Source of the DNA: a virus
IMG/VR virus record: IMGVR_UViG_3300037674_000157
Coordinates: 1 to 42,364 of that record
DNA length: 42,364 nt
Reading direction: 5' to 3' (one strand)
The notes below the pieces were generated by a model. The model worked only from the letters and a program-made list of their open reading frames with translations. It searched no databases and had not been told where the DNA came from. Below are positions 41,083 to 42,364 of this stretch, in pieces (within the stretch, counting starts at the first letter, position 1; every line of letters begins with the position of its first letter). The translations under genes were made by a program, and so were the position numbers.

Positions 41083-41342
41083 TAGCTAAAAATTACTGGT
41101 GTACCTAATACTTCTGCGTTAGCAGCAAATATTTGATCAGTTTGATCTTTTCTAATGAAAGTTACTTCTCCATCTGCTAGTGTGAAAGACCCTAGTGTAG
41201 CGTCTGCGCTATCTGCAACAGTTACTACTCTATTTGTAGCCCCTGAATTCACAAGTCTAACATCTGTAGAGTTAGAAAATGTGGAAGCTGCACCCACGTT
41301 AACACCGCAAGCTGCTTCAGCAGCGATTACTCTGAAAGACAT
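41082..41342 (-). CDS. Small beta-rich protein, possible minor virion component
   Basis: An 86-residue protein with a strong AGGAGAAATAA site before the ATG at 41342. It is made of short strands with Gly/Ala/Ser turns (VRLVNSGATNRVVTVADSAD, then LGSFTLADGEVTFIRKDQTD), like a small Ig-like or jelly-roll fold; similar short proteins with a DG.VTFIRK-type turn occur near terminase genes of marine phages. There is no signal sequence or membrane segment. A decoration or minor structural role is possible but not shown. Function unknown; the gene call is secure. Confidence 0.7.
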   Translation of the reverse strand: MSFRVIAAEAACGVNVGAASTFSNSTDVRLVNSGATNRVVTVADSADATLGSFTLADGEVTFIRKDQTDQIFAANAEVLGTPVIFS

Positions 41343-41492
41343 TTATTTCTCCTTTACGATTTCTCGTTCTTTTGCTTTTTGCTTGGCTTCAATCATTTTA
41401 TCCTGAATATCGACTTGTCCATCTAAGTTTTTGTCTGTACCATTAATCATGTTCCATAGCTGTTTAGCTTTTTGTTTAAATTTATTTACCAT
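41343..41492 (-). CDS. 49-residue protein with EF-hand-type calcium loop
   Basis: The frame reads MVNKFKQKAKQLWNMI and continues with NGTDKNLDGQVDIQDKMI. Residues 20-31 match the EF-hand loop ligand pattern at every position: Asp at 1, Asn at 3, Asp at 5, Gly at 6, Val at 8, Asp at 9 and Asp at 12. Lys/Glu-rich helices flank the loop, as in a single EF-hand or dockerin unit. Its TAA is directly followed by the ATG of the 86-residue gene, and its last codons hold that gene's AGGAG site. No ribosome site is visible before its own ATG, but a 10-bp hairpin lies just upstream. The protein is too short for a paired EF-hand, so it may dimerise. Function unknown. Confidence 0.7.
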   Translation of the reverse strand: MVNKFKQKAKQLWNMINGTDKNLDGQVDIQDKMIEAKQKAKEREIVKEK

Positions 41493-41505
41493 TTTATTAT
41501 GTGAT

Positions 41506-41546
41506 TGAGCGTACCGCTTAAGAAGTCACTTATCTTGGTACGCTCA
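41506..41546 (-). other. Perfect 10-bp hairpin between two small genes
   Basis: TGAGCGTACC (41506-41515 on plus) and GGTACGCTCA (41537-41546) are exact inverted repeats with a 21-base spacer. It lies in the 78-base gap between the Lys-rich peptide gene and the EF-hand gene. On the transcribed strand no T-tract follows, so it is not a standard terminator. It could be an mRNA processing or stability element, a control of the next gene, or a protein-binding palindrome. Confidence 0.8.
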
Positions 41547-41570
41547 CTCTGTTTTAATTCTGAGAAGTTA

Positions 41571-41654
41571 TTAAGACTTTTTGCCTCTCTTCTTCCCTTT
41601 TTTCTTTTTGGGACGACCCCTTGTCTTCCCATATGTTCCTTTACCGTAAGGCAT
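41571..41654 (-). CDS. 27-residue Lys/Arg-rich peptide with AT-hook-like core
   Basis: The ATG at 41654 overlaps the upstream TAA (TAATG) and the frame ends with TAATAA. The product starts MPYGKGTYGKTRGRP and continues with four Lys, GKKRGKKS: 13 Lys/Arg in 27 residues. GRPKK is an AT-hook core, so minor groove binding of AT-rich DNA is possible. I recall similar MPYGKGTYG peptides near terminase genes in other marine phages, which supports a real gene in spite of its size. It may help DNA packaging or condensation. Role is inferred. Confidence 0.75.
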   Translation of the reverse strand: MPYGKGTYGKTRGRPKKKKGKKRGKKS

Positions 41655-41812
41655 TATTCAGCTTTATAACAAGTCCATGCACCGTAGCATAGTCCAGCTG
41701 CTGCTAATATTTTGGCAACTCCGCCTGTGAACAATACTAGTCCACAAACTACTACTAGAACCGCTCCGTCCCAACTTGTTCTTTCTGAAACTCTACTCTT
41801 TAACCAATCCAT
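41654..41812 (-). CDS. 52-residue small membrane protein
   Basis: The ATG at 41812 directly follows the TAG of the Cys-rich gene, with GGGAGAA as ribosome site inside that gene. After a charged start (MDWLKSRVSERTSWDG), residues 17-45 are hydrophobic (AVLVVVCGLVLFTGGVAKIL then AAAGLCYGAW): either one long membrane helix or two short ones with a GG turn. Size and topology allow a holin or a small inner-membrane virion or regulatory protein, but there is no lysis enzyme nearby, so I do not call it a holin. Coupled to the basic peptide gene by a TAATG overlap. Confidence 0.75.
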   Translation of the reverse strand: MDWLKSRVSERTSWDGAVLVVVCGLVLFTGGVAKILAAAGLCYGAWTCYKAE

Positions 41813-41956
41813 CTATTTCTCCCATTTTTGCTTTGGACACGATGCCCTATTAAGCCTTGCTTTAATCGGCATAAAGCACATACATGCTTTACACACCTTA
41901 AACTTATTTAACTGATCACAGGTACTGCAAACTTTAAGTCTACTTTTGTGAATCAT
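41813..41956 (-). CDS. 47-residue Cys-rich zinc-knuckle-like protein
   Basis: The ATG at 41956 has a strong AAAGGAG site. The sequence has Cys10-x2-Cys13, Cys22-x2-Cys25, Cys27 and Cys40, in the order KVCSTCDQLNKFKVCKACMC, then IKARLNRASCPKQKW. Two CxxC pairs eight residues apart suggest a small zinc ribbon or knuckle that can bind nucleic acid or protein. Basic residues between the pairs agree with nucleic acid binding. I do not recognise a named family with certainty. It is the first gene of the coupled run to the membrane and basic peptides. Confidence 0.75.
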   Translation of the reverse strand: MIHKSRLKVCSTCDQLNKFKVCKACMCFMPIKARLNRASCPKQKWEK

Positions 41957-41998
41957 CTCTTTCTCCTTTAATGTAATAGGCATGATATATTATCAAGG

Positions 41999-42169
41999 TC
42001 AGTCTTTAAATATAATTTTTAGTTCACATCTAATGATATCGCCACTACAATAATGTTTTATAAAAGCAGAAACATTGGTCAATTCTGACTTATTTTCTAC
42101 TTCTATTTCTATTAATGCTTTTGATTTAGCAGATTCCTCTTTCTGACTTAGAGGGGCTATTTCTCTTTT
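41999..42169 (-). CDS. 56-codon frame without a usual start, possible -1 frameshift extension
   Basis: After the UAG of the partial gene, the -1 frame stays open for 56 codons to a TGA at 42001-41999. It reads REIAPLSQKEESAKSKALIE, then IEVENKSELTNVSAFIKH, then YCSGDIIRCELKIIFKD: a charged helix then a short beta-like end. No ATG or GTG occurs in the frame and the only TTG has no ribosome site. The frame is entered exactly by a -1 slip at CCCAAAA (42172-42166). I therefore list it as a candidate C-terminal extension of the partial gene. A sequencing error or a decayed gene are the alternatives. Confidence 0.45.
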   Translation of the reverse strand, partial: KREIAPLSQKEESAKSKALIEIEVENKSELTNVSAFIKHYCSGDIIRCELKIIFKD

Positions 42170-42363
42170 GGGCTATCTTCGTCCTGTAATTGATCTGTTT
42201 CTTCATCTACTTTTTCTGCAACTGCATTAATTGTACCTGCTGTTGTATCTGCTACAAATGCTGTTGTATCTGCTACATCTTCTGCAACAGCTCCAACAAC
42301 TCTAGAGGCAGTTCCTACGGTCATATCTAGTACCCCTGTGGCTACAGCTTTTGTACTATCTAT
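42157..42363 (-). CDS. C-terminal part of an acidic Ala/Val/Thr-rich protein (start may be outside)
   Basis: The frame is open from the right edge to a TAG at 42159-42157, 68 residues. It contains a repeat of VADTTA (DVADTTAFVADTTAGTINAV) and ends in an acidic, Lys-containing tail (DEETDQLQDEDSPKEK). An ATG at 42324 has AGGGG nine bases upstream, so the gene could also start inside the window with 55 residues. An amphipathic helix with small residues is likely. No family is recognised. Eight codons before the stop lie the slippery bases described in the findings. Confidence 0.6.
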   Translation of the reverse strand: MDSTKAVATGVLDMTVGTASRVVGAVAEDVADTTAFVADTTAGTINAVAEKVDEETDQLQDEDSPKEK

Positions 42364-42364
42364 A

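Noticed and set aside
41960-42001. Possible promoter TTGATA before the Cys-rich gene
   Set aside because: No convincing -10 at a fitting distance; the AT-rich bases alone are not enough.
1-42364. tRNA genes, integrase, lysis genes or insertion sequences
   Set aside because: None recognised on either strand; every stretch over about 100 bases is taken by a structural or small phage gene.

Overview
The window is the structural and packaging half of a tailed double-stranded DNA phage (Caudoviricetes). Every supported gene lies on the minus strand, so transcription runs from right (42364) to left (1). Genes are packed end to end. Many stop/start pairs overlap as TAATG (or TAGTG), and the common ribosome binding site is AGGAG followed by AAATAA-type spacing. 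The DNA is clearly AT-rich (ratio not computed). No contractile sheath gene is seen, a 1590-residue tape measure is present, and the head genes are HK97-like, so a long-tailed siphovirus is the best reading. The gene style (LamG/SPRY tail protein, DUF7483-like neighbour, many fibre genes with shared modules, a C-terminal Hint domain on the tail-tip protein) resembles marine phages known mostly from environmental sequence. The host is not determined; the sigma70-type promoters say only that a housekeeping bacterial RNA polymerase is probably used.

Layout in transcription order. 42363-41343: a group of very small genes (a partial acidic ORF with a possible -1 frameshift extension, a Cys-rich peptide, a membrane peptide, a 27-residue Lys-rich peptide, a hairpin, and a 49-residue peptide with an EF-hand-type loop). 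41342-39548: two small genes of unknown role, then the large terminase. 39522-35549: a transcription block that starts at a consensus promoter and ends at a rho-independent terminator. It holds an HNH endonuclease, the portal, a small DNA-binding-like protein, and one ORF that joins prohead protease, scaffold-like coiled coil and major capsid protein, with an internal ribosome binding site and ATG before the capsid part. 35539-29567: head-tail connector, a Lys-rich conserved protein, tail terminator, two tail-tube-like paralogues, and two tail assembly chaperones in a +1 frame relation. 29566-15049: tape measure, distal tail protein, a 2792-residue J-like tail-tip protein ending in a Hint (intein-like) domain, and a GNAT-like protein. 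A second consensus promoter at 14999-14971 starts the fibre block (14946-1): small adhesin-like proteins, a 1527-residue fibre, LamG/SPRY and DUF7483-like proteins, a fibre-assembly-like protein, a 935-residue fibre with 22 YadA-type repeats and an S74 self-cleaving chaperone, two small paralogues, and a further fibre that runs off the left edge.

How it fits together: terminase, probably helped by the HNH protein, packages DNA through the portal into a capsid made from the protease/scaffold/capsid ORF. The connector and terminator join this to a tail tube whose length is set by the tape measure. The tip and fibres make a large, modular receptor-binding apparatus. No replication, lysis, integration or tRNA genes are visible, so the window is only part of the genome. 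No stretch longer than about 100 bases lacks a gene.
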